Origin: Oscillospiraceae bacterium | Lineage (GTDB): Bacteria > Bacillota > Clostridia > Oscillospirales > Ruminococcaceae | Assembly (NCBI GenBank): GCA_018380115.1 | Contig: JAGZUF010000025.1 | Span: 1-64,000 of the forward strand | Direction of reading: 5' to 3' | DNA length: 64,000 nucleotides | Shown here: piece after piece, positions 1 through 8,592 of the stretch | How the letters are laid out: every line of letters starts with the position of its first letter | Numbering within the stretch: position 1 is the first letter of the stretch | Position numbers and translations under genes: made by a program | The notes under the pieces: generated by a model | The model's input: only the letters and a program-made list of their open reading frames with translations | What the model was told of the DNA's origin: nothing | Database searches by the model: none

Positions 1-61
1 TGAGCATCCCGCCGCCTGACTGTGATACGACAAGATATCCTGCGTTTCTTTCTGTTTTTTC

Positions 62-565
62 TTCATTTTTACTGTCCACGAAACCGGGAAGGGCACAAGC
101 TGCTGCCCTTATGCCGGAACAGCTTGTTTTGCTGGCCGCCGATGCAGAAAAGCTGGCGTGTGCGTTTGGCATGAGTTATCAGGGAGAGAAGATAGGGGAG
201 CGCTTTCGGGACGTCCTTCTGGAACAGGAGGAAAAGGCGAAGGCGGATATTCGGAATTATTTGTGGCACAGCTTTTGGCTCATCATCCGGAAAGAAGACG
301 GCACCGTGATCGGAATGGTGGATTTTAAGAATGTTCCCGCTGAAAAAGGGAATGTCGAGATAGGTTATGGCCTCGGGCGGCAGCACGAGCGCCGCGGATA
401 TATGACGGGGCGGTGCAGGCCATGTGCGGCTGGGATAAGCGGCAGCGGGCGGTGGCGCACATCATTGCGCAGACAGAGCCGGGAAACCTTGCGTCAGAGC
501 AGGTTTTGGGAAAATGCGAGTTCAGGAGATATGCCAAAGGGCCTGCGGCGTGGTGGATATTATAA
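62..565 (+). pseudogene. GNAT acetyltransferase, frameshifted remnant
   Basis: The reading frame from the ATG at 111 gives a GNAT-like N-terminal half (FWLIIRKEDGTVIGMVDFKN, then EIGYGLGRQHERRGYMTG). It loses similarity near 402, in a run of four Gs. Adding one G restores a normal GNAT end (AVQAMCGW, HIIAQTEPGNLASEQVLGKC) that stops at 563-565. Upstream of 111, the residues expected before MPEQL (for example HKLLPL) lie in a different frame, so there are probably further indels near 90-110. The substrate is unknown. Either the gene is decaying or the assembly has homopolymer errors; several shifts favour decay. Confidence 0.7.
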
Positions 566-621
566 AGTACCGCCCAGCGGAGCGGTATGCTGCAATGGGA
601 ATGTAACGGAAAGCAGAAATG

Positions 622-661
622 CAGAAAAAACAGGCCGCCGGGCGTACGCCCCGGCGGCCTG
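622..661 (-). terminator. Intrinsic terminator of the DUF4364 gene
   Basis: A perfect 12-bp GC stem (631-642 pairing with 650-661) is followed, reading leftward, by a T run (A run on + at 625-630). It lies 30 nt past the DUF4364 stop. Confidence 0.85.
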
Positions 662-690
662 CTGGTTTTATGCTGATATGGCACAGGCCG

Positions 691-1236
691 TTATTCCTCC
701 TGCGTCAGGCGGCCGATGAGAAGCTCATACAGTTCGTCGCCGTGGGCGATGAACCGTTCCCGTGCAAGCTTTGCGGAAAATTTATCCGGCATAGCCACTG
801 TCAGGCAGAACAGAGGGGCGCCCTCCTCTTCAATGCTGCAATGCACCAGATATCCGTTCGGCGCCTCCTCCAGCCGCACTTTGTGCTGGGCGCTTTTACG
901 GGCAAACAGCTGCGCGCGCACCACCGCACGCGAGGCGCACTCGCGCACCGTAAGCGGAACGTCGTCCTGCAGGGTGTCCGCCACCTCGCGCCCCTTGGGC
1001 AGAATGTGGTAGCCGTCTTCACGCTTTTCTACAAGGCCCTGCTCACACAAATCAGAAAGACAGGCGGCAAACTCAAAGTAGTTCACCAGCGCCTCATTCA
1101 GAAGGGCGGCTTCCAGCTCTTCACCGGTGAGGGGGGAAGCGGCATTTTTGATAAGATAGCACAGCAGAATGCGTATTTCAGTGGAAGAATTCAGCCCGCC
1201 CGGCTTGACACCGGCAGTAAAGGCGTTTCCAGCCAT
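691..1236 (-). CDS. DUF4364 family protein
   Basis: This 181-residue soluble protein matches the DUF4364 family of Firmicutes in length and layout. An N-terminal winged-helix-like half (IRILLCYLIKNAASPLTGEE, DLCEQGLVEKREDGYHILPKG) is followed by a small alpha/beta domain. The start at 1236 has an AAGGAGG site about 8 nt upstream. A promoter (1308-1336) and a terminator (622-661) make it a single-gene unit. The family has no established biochemical role; the winged-helix-like half suggests DNA binding or regulation, which is inference. Confidence 0.8.
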   Translation of the reverse strand: MAGNAFTAGVKPGGLNSSTEIRILLCYLIKNAASPLTGEELEAALLNEALVNYFEFAACLSDLCEQGLVEKREDGYHILPKGREVADTLQDDVPLTVRECASRAVVRAQLFARKSAQHKVRLEEAPNGYLVHCSIEEEGAPLFCLTVAMPDKFSAKLARERFIAHGDELYELLIGRLTQEE

Positions 1237-1257
1237 CTGGCGGCCTCCTTTTAAATA

Positions 1258-1294
1258 CCCCTGTGCGCACAGCCGGCCGCTGTGCAGGGGCGCT
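1258..1294 (-). terminator. Hairpin after the S1-domain gene
   Basis: An imperfect GC-rich stem (CCCCTG and CACAG arms pairing across 1258-1294) lies 84 nt beyond the S1-gene stop on the minus strand and is followed by a short AT stretch. The weak T tract keeps confidence moderate. Confidence 0.5.
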
Positions 1295-1307
1295 CTCTTT
1301 TACCTTT

Positions 1308-1336
1308 ATTGTACCCCAAACCGGCCCGCTTGTAAA
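1308..1336 (-). promoter_or_regulatory. Promoter of the DUF4364 gene
   Basis: Minus strand TTTACA (1336-1331), a 17-nt spacer, then TACAAT (1313-1308): a good sigma-A-type promoter about 70 nt ahead of the DUF4364 start. Confidence 0.65.
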
Positions 1337-1377
1337 GAATTGGGCGCGCAGGTGAAAGGAACAGAAGGCATCCATGT

Positions 1378-2283
1378 TCAGGCAAACACAGTTTCCATAC
1401 GCTTTGTGCTCTCCGGTGTGGAATAACACCATGCATCCATGTGGCTGCCCTGAAAAAAGCGGCGCAGCGGCAGGCGAAGGCCAGCTTCCTCCAGCACCTG
1501 CGTCACGGCAAGCTTTACCTTCATGCGCTGGGGGCAGATGCTTTTGATGTATACGCTCACCAGCTGGCCGGGCGCCAGCGTGTCGTCGGGCTCGGCCAGC
1601 CCGGCCAGGTTCGGCGCAAGCTCTATGAACACACCGTAGCTTTCCACGCTGCGCACAACGCCTACAACTGTCTGCCCGGCGGCAAAGCGCGCGGCGTTTT
1701 CCTGCCATGTGCCCAGCAGCTCCTTCATGGTGAGAACGAGGCGCCCGGCCTCATCCCGTGTTTTGACAAGGCATTCTATATCCTGACCGCAGGCTACACG
1801 GTCTGATGGGCTTTGGATGCGCGAGACAGACATGCAGTCTATCGGCATCAGGGCAGAAATGCCGCAGCCCACATCACAGAAAGCGCCGAAGGGCTCCAGG
1901 CGAGTCACACGGGCGCGCAGCACGTCGCCGGGCGCAAGAAGGTCCAGATATTCTGCCTTGCACATCTGTTGTGCCTGCGCGCGGGAAAGCGTAGCCACGG
2001 GCGGCTGCTGTGTCTCGTCCAGCGCCTGCACGGTAAAACATACTGTGCGACCCACGCGGGTAATCAGCGCTACATCGCGCACACAGCCCTCCCGCACGCC
2101 CCAGGCGCACTCTTCGTGGGGCATGATGCCCAGCGCCGCGCCCAGGTTCAGCCGCAGGGCCTTGTTTTCATCGAACATCAGCGCGCGCCCGCACAGAAGC
2201 TCCCGCGCCCGCATTGCATTTTGCAGTGCGGCCAGGCTGTAGCCATCGGGGCAGCGCATGGCCCCTTCGGCGGAGAATTTCAT
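1378..2283 (-). CDS. S1 RNA-binding domain protein
   Basis: This is a 301-residue protein with two S1-like OB-fold motifs: LLAPGDVLRARVTRLEPFGA in the middle and FAAGQTVVGVVRSVESYGVF in the C-terminal half. It resembles the short S1 proteins of Clostridia. The open frame extends upstream to 2397, but an AAGGA site about 11 nt before the ATG at 2283 supports a start at MKFSAEGAM. A second in-frame ATG at 2295 is the alternative. The gene is divergent from DUF951-prfA. Single-stranded RNA binding is known for the S1 fold. A role in translation or mRNA turnover is inferred. Confidence 0.8.
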   Translation of the reverse strand: MKFSAEGAMRCPDGYSLAALQNAMRARELLCGRALMFDENKALRLNLGAALGIMPHEECAWGVREGCVRDVALITRVGRTVCFTVQALDETQQPPVATLSRAQAQQMCKAEYLDLLAPGDVLRARVTRLEPFGAFCDVGCGISALMPIDCMSVSRIQSPSDRVACGQDIECLVKTRDEAGRLVLTMKELLGTWQENAARFAAGQTVVGVVRSVESYGVFIELAPNLAGLAEPDDTLAPGQLVSVYIKSICPQRMKVKLAVTQVLEEAGLRLPLRRFFQGSHMDAWCYSTPESTKRMETVFA

Positions 2284-2391
2284 GTAGTCCACCATCCTTT
2301 TCGGCAGGCGGCTTGCCGGCCGCCGCCCGCACTGTTTCTCGCCGCGGCATTGGCGGCGCAGTAAAATATATGTGAACTTTGCGCCGATTAT

Positions 2392-2420
2392 TTGCAAGCT
2401 TGGGGGTTTTAGGCTATACT
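2392..2420 (+). promoter_or_regulatory. Promoter of the DUF951-prfA operon
   Basis: TTGCAA (2392-2397), a 17-nt spacer and TATACT (2415-2420) lie about 80 nt upstream of the DUF951 start. TTGCAA is its own reverse complement, so the divergent S1 gene could share it as a -35 element. Confidence 0.65.
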
Positions 2421-2498
2421 ATATGAAGATATGGGGCGGAAGACGCGGCCGGGGCGCCGCTTTCAGCCTGCATCTTTTCGAAAGAAGGAGGCCGTGGG

Positions 2499-2690
2499 AT
2501 GGACGTGCGCGTGGGCGACCACATCCTGACAAAAAAGCCGCACCCCTGCGGTGCCAGTGAATTTGCGGTTCTTCGCGTGGGAATGGATTTTCGCATCCGC
2601 TGCGTGAAATGCGGCCGCGAGGTGATGGTGGCGCGCAGCAAAATTGAAAAGAATATTAAGAAAATTGTGCGCGAGGCTCTGCCGCTTTAG
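2499..2690 (+). CDS. DUF951 family small protein
   Basis: This is a 63-residue protein of the DUF951 family, widespread in Firmicutes. It has the characteristic KKPHPCG segment near residue 14 and a CVKCGREV pair near residue 36, giving three cysteines that could bind a metal. An AAGGAGG-type site precedes the ATG at 2499. It is the first gene of the prfA operon, 79 nt ahead of prfA. Function is unknown. The Cys layout and basic C-terminus ([12 protein letters not shown]) would suit a small nucleic-acid-binding protein, which is inference. Confidence 0.88.
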   Translation: MDVRVGDHILTKKPHPCGASEFAVLRVGMDFRIRCVKCGREVMVARSKIEKNIKKIVREALPL

Positions 2691-2769
2691 CAGAGCTTCT
2701 TTCTATGCGGGCGCAGGGGGGCATCCCCCGCGCAGACGTGCTATTTCAAGAAGGAAGGAAGCTTTGCAC

Positions 2770-3852
2770 ATGACAGAAAAGCTGCGCGCTGTGCGCGCGC
2801 GATACGACGAATTGGGCCAGCTTTTGCAGCAGCCCGGCATTGCGGCAGACCCGGCGCAGTATGCCCGCCTGATGAAGGAATATAAAAGCCTGACGCCGCT
2901 TGCCGAAGCGTGCGATGCCTATGCGGCGGCCCGGCGTGCCTTTGACGGCGCAAAAGAGCTGCTGGAAGAGGGCGGCCTTGAGCCGGAATTGAAAGAGATG
3001 GCCCAACAGGAATACGGCGAGACAAAGCAGCGCTTGGCGCAGCTGGAGGAAGAAATAAAACTGCTGCTTTTGCCGAAGGATGAAAATGATGATAAAAATG
3101 TCATCGTGGAAATACGCGGCGGCGCGGGCGGCGAAGAAGCGGCGCTGTTTGCCCACAGCCTGTACCGCATGTACAGCATGTACGCCGAGGCACAGGGCTG
3201 GAAGACTGAGCTTATCGGTGCAAACGTCACCGAGTTGGGCGGCATGAAGGAAGTAAGCTTTTCCGTGGAGGGGGCGGGCGCATACAGCCGTATGAAGTTC
3301 GAAAGCGGCGTGCACCGCGTGCAGCGCGTGCCGGAGACAGAGGCCCAGGGCCGCGTGCACACCTCCACCGTTACCGTGGCCGTGATGCCGGAGGCCGAAG
3401 AGGTGGAGTTTGAGCTGGATCCCGCAGATTTGAAGATAGACACGTTCCGTTCTTCCGGTGCGGGCGGGCAGCATATCAACAAAACGTCCTCTGCCATCCG
3501 TGTCACCCACATTCCCACCGGCATGGTGGTGGAATGTCAGGATGAACGCAGCCAGTACAAGAACAAGGACAAAGCCCTGAGGGTGCTGCGCAGCCGCCTG
3601 CTGGCACAAAAGCAGGCGGAACAGGATGCGCAGCTTGCCGCCCAGCGAAAAAGCCAGGTGGGCACGGGCGACCGGTCAGAGCGCATCCGCACATACAATT
3701 ACCCGCAGGGCCGCGTGACGGACCACCGCATTGGCCTTACCCTGTATAAGCTGGATTCCATTTTGGACGGTGCGTTGGATGAAGTAATCGATGCGCTGGC
3801 AACGGCAGACAGGGCGGAAAAGCTGAAGGCGGCCGGGGAGGAGGGTGCATGA
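2770..3852 (+). CDS. prfA: Peptide chain release factor 1
   Basis: RF1 reads UAA and UAG stop codons and triggers peptidyl-tRNA hydrolysis on the ribosome. The 360-residue length is standard. The recognition loop carries the RF1-type P-x-T tripeptide ([14 protein letters not shown]), and the catalytic GGQ is at residues 232-234 within [14 protein letters not shown]. The start at 2770 follows a GGAAGG site; the open frame extends upstream but lacks similarity. The last codons overlap the next gene (ATGA, 3849-3852), so the two are translationally coupled. The prmC/hemK methyltransferase gene that often follows prfA is absent here. Confidence 0.97.
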   Translation: MTEKLRAVRARYDELGQLLQQPGIAADPAQYARLMKEYKSLTPLAEACDAYAAARRAFDGAKELLEEGGLEPELKEMAQQEYGETKQRLAQLEEEIKLLLLPKDENDDKNVIVEIRGGAGGEEAALFAHSLYRMYSMYAEAQGWKTELIGANVTELGGMKEVSFSVEGAGAYSRMKFESGVHRVQRVPETEAQGRVHTSTVTVAVMPEAEEVEFELDPADLKIDTFRSSGAGGQHINKTSSAIRVTHIPTGMVVECQDERSQYKNKDKALRVLRSRLLAQKQAEQDAQLAAQRKSQVGTGDRSERIRTYNYPQGRVTDHRIGLTLYKLDSILDGALDEVIDALATADRAEKLKAAGEEGA

Positions 3853-4871
3853 TAAAAACAGAGCTTCTTGCGCCCCGGCCGGATGCGATTGAAAAGGCTG
3901 CGGGCATCCTGCGCGCGGGCGGCCTTGTGGCAATTCCCACTGAGACGGTGTACGGCCTGGCTGCAAACGCGCTGGACGGCGCTGCAGTAAGCGCCATTTT
4001 TGCCGCCAAGGGCCGCCCACAGGATAACCCCCTCATCTCGCACATCGCGTCGATGGATATGCTGGGCATGGTGGCCGGCCACGTGCCGCCGCAAGCACAA
4101 AGGCTGGCGGAATGCTTCTGGCCCGGCCCGCTGACGATGGTGCTGCCGCGCGGCGGCGCCGTAGCAGACGAGGTGTGTGCGGGGCTGGAGACTGCCGCCG
4201 TGCGCATGCCCAGCCACCCGGTGGCGCAGGCCGTGATACGCGCGGCGGGCGTCCCGCTGGCCGCGCCGTCAGCAAACCTTTCCGGCAGCCCAAGCCCTAC
4301 CACCGCGCAGGACGTGCTGGCGGATATGGCCGGGCGCGTGCCGCTTATCTTAGACGGCGGGGCCTGTGAGGTGGGGGTGGAATCCACTGTCGTCTCACTG
4401 GCCGGGTCCATTCCGGTGCTTTTGCGCCCCGGCGGCGTCACCAAAGAACAGCTTGAAGCCGCTTTGGGCTGCGAGGTGCAAATGGCCCATGCAGTGCTGC
4501 ACGGTCTGCGCGAGGGCGAGACAGCGGCCTCGCCGGGCATGAAATACAAGCATTATGCGCCGAAGGCAGAAGTAACGCTGGTAAAAGGCGCATTCCACGC
4601 ATATTGTAATTATGTGGCTGTGCATGCGGGGCCGGGCGTGTTCGCGCTGTGCTATGAAGGCGAGGAAGCCGCACTGTGCGTGCCTGCTGTTGCCTATGGC
4701 CGGAAGGAGGACGCAGCCAGCCAGGCGCATGCGCTGTTTGCAGCCCTGCGGGAGCTGGACCGGCGCGGCGCCCGCACCGTCTATGCGCGCTGCCCGCGGG
4801 AGGATGGCGTGGCGCTGGCGGTGTATAATCGTATTTTGCGCGCGGCGGCGTTCCGGGTGGTAGAGGCATGA
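3849..4871 (+). CDS. L-threonylcarbamoyladenylate synthase (Sua5 type)
   Basis: The enzyme makes threonylcarbamoyl-AMP from threonine, bicarbonate and ATP, the first step of the t6A37 modification of ANN-decoding tRNAs. At 340 residues it is the long Sua5 form: a YrdC domain over about residues 1-200 ([17 protein letters not shown] near 30, [13 protein letters not shown] near 90, [13 protein letters not shown] near 140, ESTVVSL near 178) and a C-terminal Sua5 domain beginning after the [15 protein letters not shown] linker. It overlaps prfA by 4 nt and coaE by 4 nt, which indicates a tightly coupled operon. Confidence 0.95.
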   Translation: MIKTELLAPRPDAIEKAAGILRAGGLVAIPTETVYGLAANALDGAAVSAIFAAKGRPQDNPLISHIASMDMLGMVAGHVPPQAQRLAECFWPGPLTMVLPRGGAVADEVCAGLETAAVRMPSHPVAQAVIRAAGVPLAAPSANLSGSPSPTTAQDVLADMAGRVPLILDGGACEVGVESTVVSLAGSIPVLLRPGGVTKEQLEAALGCEVQMAHAVLHGLREGETAASPGMKYKHYAPKAEVTLVKGAFHAYCNYVAVHAGPGVFALCYEGEEAALCVPAVAYGRKEDAASQAHALFAALRELDRRGARTVYARCPREDGVALAVYNRILRAAAFRVVEA

Positions 4872-5473
4872 AAACAGTTGCTATTACAGGCCGCTCGGGC
4901 TGCGGCAAAAGCACCGTGGCGCAGTATTGCCGCAGCAGGGGCTTTCCTGTGCTGGACGGCGACGCCGTGGCACGTGAGGTGACGCAGCTCGGCAGCCCAT
5001 GCCTTCCGGCACTGGCAAAGGCGTTTGGCGCCGATATTCTGGACGAGGACGGCGCGCTGCGCCGCGGCGTACTTGCACAGCGGGCATTTGCCACAAAGGG
5101 GGACGCCCGCCGCCTGACAGATATCACCCACCCCGAAATCGTGCGAAGGCTGCTTGCGGGTGTGGCGCAGGCGCGCGCTGCGGGCGCGAAGCTTGTGTTT
5201 GTAGACGGCGCCGTTATCGTGGGCGCACCGTTCGAACCGTTCTGTGACGCTATTATTGTGGTGCGTGCGCCGCAGCAGGTGCTGGAGCAGCGCATTATGC
5301 GGCGCGACGGCATTTCGCGGCAGGCCGCACAGGCCCGGCTGGCCTCTCAGCTTGCGCAGGAGAAGCTGGACGCCGCGGCTACCTTTCTTCTGGACAACAC
5401 CGGCAGCGAGCAGGCTCTGCGGGCCCAGGCCCGGGCCGTGCTGGAAAACCTTCTAAAAGAGGGGATGAAATGA
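4868..5473 (+). CDS. coaE: Dephospho-CoA kinase
   Basis: It catalyses the last step of coenzyme A synthesis, ATP-dependent phosphorylation of dephospho-CoA. The 201-residue length is typical. The P-loop GRSGCGKST is near residue 8, LDGDAVAREV is in the substrate region, THPEIVRRL is the conserved CoaE helix, and the lid contains RIMRRDGISRQAAQARLASQ. It starts in a 4-nt overlap with the Sua5 gene and ends in a 4-nt overlap with the transglycosylase gene. Confidence 0.96.
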   Translation: MKTVAITGRSGCGKSTVAQYCRSRGFPVLDGDAVAREVTQLGSPCLPALAKAFGADILDEDGALRRGVLAQRAFATKGDARRLTDITHPEIVRRLLAGVAQARAAGAKLVFVDGAVIVGAPFEPFCDAIIVVRAPQQVLEQRIMRRDGISRQAAQARLASQLAQEKLDAAATFLLDNTGSEQALRAQARAVLENLLKEGMK

Positions 5474-6039
5474 GCAAGCGACGCAAGCGTTTTTTACTTT
5501 TGGCTCTTTTGGCTGTATGCATCTGCGTGTTCCTGTTTTTTGCCCGCGTGGGCGGCAATATCTGGCGCGCTGTTTACCCGCGCACCTACCGGACGTATGT
5601 GGAATATTATGCGGATAAATACGGCCTTGAATATGCGCAGGTGTATGCTATTATCAAAACGGAAAGCGGCTTTAAGCCGAACGCGCTCTCAGCCGTAGGG
5701 GCGCGCGGCCTGATGCAGATTACGGAAGAAACGTTTGACTGGATTAAGACCAAAATAGCCCCCAGCGAGCCCGTCACCTTTGACGATTTGTATAACCCTG
5801 AGGTGAACATCCGCTTTGGAACCTATTACCTGCATTATTGTATGGAACGGTATGCCGGAGACCTTGCCACGGCCAGCGCGGCCTACCACAGCGGCCAGGG
5901 CCTTGTGGACCGCCTGCTGGAGGATGCGCGCTATTCCGATGACGGTGTAACGCTGCACACCTTTCCATACGAGCAGATGAACCTGTATGTGCACAAGGTG
6001 GAGCGCAATTACAAGAAATATCAGGAGCTTTATACCTGA
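5470..6039 (+). CDS. Membrane-anchored lytic transglycosylase (SLT fold)
   Basis: A soluble-lytic-transglycosylase-like wall hydrolase of 189 residues. A basic N-terminus and one hydrophobic segment (residues 8-25) form an uncleaved anchor, placing the enzyme outside the membrane. The catalytic glutamate is E65 in IIKTESGFKP, followed by the family signatures SAVGARGLMQITEETF, NIRFGTYYL and ATASAAYHSGQG. It cleaves the MurNAc-GlcNAc bond to give 1,6-anhydro ends. It overlaps coaE by 4 nt. The conserved coaE-transglycosylase pairing in Clostridia is known to me only as a gene-order trend. Confidence 0.92.
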   Translation: MSKRRKRFLLLALLAVCICVFLFFARVGGNIWRAVYPRTYRTYVEYYADKYGLEYAQVYAIIKTESGFKPNALSAVGARGLMQITEETFDWIKTKIAPSEPVTFDDLYNPEVNIRFGTYYLHYCMERYAGDLATASAAYHSGQGLVDRLLEDARYSDDGVTLHTFPYEQMNLYVHKVERNYKKYQELYT

Positions 6040-6080
6040 CATGGCTTGCAAATAAATGGAACAGAAAGGAAGCAGAAACA

Positions 6081-7487
6081 ATGGAACAGAAAACTGCAAA
6101 AGAGCTGGAGGAAGAGCTGCTGTTCAGCCAGCCGCATATTTCAGACGGATGGCCTGCCGCACGCGAAGAGGCAGAGGCCTTTTGTGAAGACTACAAGGCG
6201 TTTCTGGACAAAGCGAAAACCGAGCGTGAGGCTGCCGCAGAGATAGAAAAACGCCTTGTGGCGGCAGGCTACCGGCCGTTTGACCACATGGAGAAAACCG
6301 AGCTGAAGCCGGGAGAAAAGGTGTATTACAACAACCGAGGCAAGGCCATTCTTGCCGCCACTATTGGCACGCGCAGCCTGGAGGAGGGCGCGCATTTCAT
6401 GATAGCGCATATCGATTCGCCCCGGCTGGACCTGAAGCCTAACCCTTTGTATGAGGACGGCGGCCTTTCGCTGTTCAAAACGCATTATTACGGCGGCATC
6501 CGCAAATATCAGTGGAGTGCCACGCCGCTTTCCCTGCATGGCGTTGTGTATAAACGCGGCGGCGAAAAGGTTGAATTCTGCGTGGGCGAGGCGCCGGGCG
6601 ACCCTGTGTTCTGTGTGACAGACCTTCTGCCGCACCTCAGTGCAGACCAGAACCGGCGTCCCCTCAGCGAGGGCCTGAAGGGGGAAGAGCTGAACATTGT
6701 GGTGGGCAGCATCCCCTATGCCGGAAAAGAGGCGAAAGAGCGCATCAAGCTTTATACCATGCAGCTTTTAAACGACCGCTACGGCATTACGGAGCGCGAC
6801 TTCACCCGCGCTGAAATAGAGGCCGTGCCGGCGTTCCGGGCCGTGGACGTGGGCTTTGACCGCAGCATGATAGGCGCCTACGGGCATGACGACCGTGTAT
6901 GTGCATACACGGCTCTTCGCGCCGAAATCGACGCGAAGGCGCCTGCCTTCACTACGCTTTGTGTGCTGACCGATAAGGAAGAGGTGGGCTCGGAAGGCAC
7001 GACGGGCCTGCAGGGCGATTATACCTTCCATTTCCTGAAGGCGCTGGCGCGTGCGCAGGGGGCAGATTATGAAGAGGTGCTGCGCCGCTCGGTGTGCGTG
7101 TCGGCGGACGTGAACGCCGCGCTGGACCCTACGTTCCCGGACGTACACGACCCGCGCAATGCCGCCCGTATGAACTGCGGCGTGTGTCTGACAAAATATA
7201 CGGGTGCGCGCGGAAAAGGCGCCACGAACGACGCCAGCGCCGAGACGCTGAGCTATGTGACGAACGTATTTGACGAAGCGAACGTTGCATGGCAGACGGG
7301 CGAGCTTGGCAAAGTGGACCAGGGCGGCGGCGGGACTATTGCCAAATTTGTGTCGAACCGCAATGTGGATACAGTGGATATCGGCGTGCCCATGCTTTCG
7401 ATGCATGCGCCGTTCGAGCTTGTGGCAAAGCAGGATGTGCTGATGACATACCGTGCGTTTTTGGCCTTTGCCACGGCCAGGCAGTAA
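6081..7487 (+). CDS. M18 family aminopeptidase (aminopeptidase I)
   Basis: A cytosolic zinc aminopeptidase of 468 residues, the normal size for M18. Visible motifs are IAHIDSPRLDLKP (metal-binding His/Asp, about residue 109-121), GAYGHDDRV (second metal Asp, about 267), CVLTDKEEVGSEG (catalytic and metal Glu, about 294-306) and the C-terminal PMLSMHAPFELV with the last metal His. It removes N-terminal residues, usually acidic or hydrophobic, from peptides. The 41-nt gap from the transglycosylase and its own Shine-Dalgarno suggest it ends the operon. The terminator is at 7515. Confidence 0.93.
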   Translation: MEQKTAKELEEELLFSQPHISDGWPAAREEAEAFCEDYKAFLDKAKTEREAAAEIEKRLVAAGYRPFDHMEKTELKPGEKVYYNNRGKAILAATIGTRSLEEGAHFMIAHIDSPRLDLKPNPLYEDGGLSLFKTHYYGGIRKYQWSATPLSLHGVVYKRGGEKVEFCVGEAPGDPVFCVTDLLPHLSADQNRRPLSEGLKGEELNIVVGSIPYAGKEAKERIKLYTMQLLNDRYGITERDFTRAEIEAVPAFRAVDVGFDRSMIGAYGHDDRVCAYTALRAEIDAKAPAFTTLCVLTDKEEVGSEGTTGLQGDYTFHFLKALARAQGADYEEVLRRSVCVSADVNAALDPTFPDVHDPRNAARMNCGVCLTKYTGARGKGATNDASAETLSYVTNVFDEANVAWQTGELGKVDQGGGGTIAKFVSNRNVDTVDIGVPMLSMHAPFELVAKQDVLMTYRAFLAFATARQ

Positions 7488-7514
7488 GCTTTTACATCAT
7501 TGTGCAGTATGCAG

Positions 7515-7554
7515 AAAAGGCGCCCGCTGGCCGTATGGCCGACGGGCGCCTTTT
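7515..7554. terminator. Bidirectional terminator between convergent genes
   Basis: A perfect 12-bp stem (7515-7526 with 7543-7554) with an A run on the left and a T run on the right serves both the M18 gene and the hydrolase gene. Confidence 0.88.
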
Positions 7555-7593
7555 GCAGTAAAACCGGCGGCACGGCCGGCAGCTGGCCAAGGC

Positions 7594-8325
7594 TTAAGGT
7601 GCAGCAGGTGGCAGGGCGCCCAGTGATTCATGCAGCCATGCAGAAAACTGCTCAAGCTGCCCTGGTGTGTGAAAGTAGTGCTCTGCGCCCGCAGCCGTTT
7701 GGATGCGGCAGGTGAACCTTTGCGCAAACGCCTGAAGGGCCTGCGGCCTGCAAAGAAAGTCCTCGCTTCCGCGCAGGATATAGGTGGGTGTGGCCCACAT
7801 GCAGACGGGGTTTTCTCTCAAATAGCATAAATCAGACCAATACAAGGCCTGCCCATTAGGCAAAAGCAGCTTTTTCTGGCTGCGCAGCACCTCCTGCGGA
7901 ATGTGGAACTGTGCCATCATGTCCTCTACCATATGCGCCATATCCAGCACGGGGGAAAGAAAAAAGGCGGCCTCCAATGCTTCCTTGCGGCAGGCAAGAA
8001 GTCCGGCATAAGCCCCCATGCTGCACCCGAACAGGGCCAGATGAGGCCATTGCAGCCTGGCGTATTGCATTACGGTTTCAAGGTCTGCCGCACAGTTGCG
8101 CATGGTACAGGGCCTGCCGTTCTGTGCCCTTGCGCCGTGCTGCGGCAAATCGAAGCTGAGCACCTGCCATCCGTGTGCCTGTGCAGCCTGTGCCAGCAGC
8201 ACGATGGGGACATCCTTTTTGTGGGACATGCTGCCGTGCGCGGCAACGATGCACCGGCCCGTGGGCACTCCCCACACGGCGGCCGGGATACGCCCTGTTT
8301 GTATCTCTACCTCTTCACAATACAT
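7594..8325 (-). CDS. Alpha/beta hydrolase
   Basis: The 243-residue form starts at the ATG at 8325, below an AAAGGAG site and a promoter at 8390-8419; the frame stays open to 8454 but that part precedes the promoter. The nucleophile elbow is GCSMGAY with Ser102. HGSMSHKKD (residues 30-38) supplies the oxyanion loop, SEDF is the likely acid, and AEHYFH near the C-terminus gives the catalytic His. The pattern suggests an esterase or acyl-peptide hydrolase-like enzyme acting on small substrates in the cytosol. The substrate cannot be told from sequence. Confidence 0.85.
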   Translation of the reverse strand: MYCEEVEIQTGRIPAAVWGVPTGRCIVAAHGSMSHKKDVPIVLLAQAAQAHGWQVLSFDLPQHGARAQNGRPCTMRNCAADLETVMQYARLQWPHLALFGCSMGAYAGLLACRKEALEAAFFLSPVLDMAHMVEDMMAQFHIPQEVLRSQKKLLLPNGQALYWSDLCYLRENPVCMWATPTYILRGSEDFLCRPQALQAFAQRFTCRIQTAAGAEHYFHTPGQLEQFSAWLHESLGALPPAAP

Positions 8326-8389
8326 GGGGTGCGCTGCGCTCCTTTCTGTTTGCCAGCGCCCTGCCGGATAATCAAGGGTGCTACCATTT

Positions 8390-8419
8390 AGTGTAGCACA
8401 AAGCACGCCCCGCTGGCAA
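8390..8419 (-). promoter_or_regulatory. Promoter of the hydrolase gene
   Basis: Minus strand TTGCCA (8419-8414), an 18-nt spacer, TACACT (8395-8390). This fits a start codon at 8325 rather than 8454. Confidence 0.5.
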
Positions 8420-8499
8420 TATGGCTTTGCTGCCGCCTGAAGCCGGTGGCCCACGCAGACAGGCAGGCGGCCTTTTTTGTGTTTTGTCAGGCGTGCGGC

Positions 8500-8528
8500 T
8501 TGCTTTTCACATGGGGGTATGGTACAGT
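8500..8528 (+). promoter_or_regulatory. Promoter of the S9 peptidase gene
   Basis: TTGCTT (8500-8505), a 17-nt spacer, TACAGT (8523-8528), about 65 nt before the start codon. Confidence 0.45.
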
Positions 8529-8592
8529 CATCTTATCATGTTTGCCTGCGCGCGGAAGGCCCGTGCACAGGATATGGAAAGGGTGGACAGGC

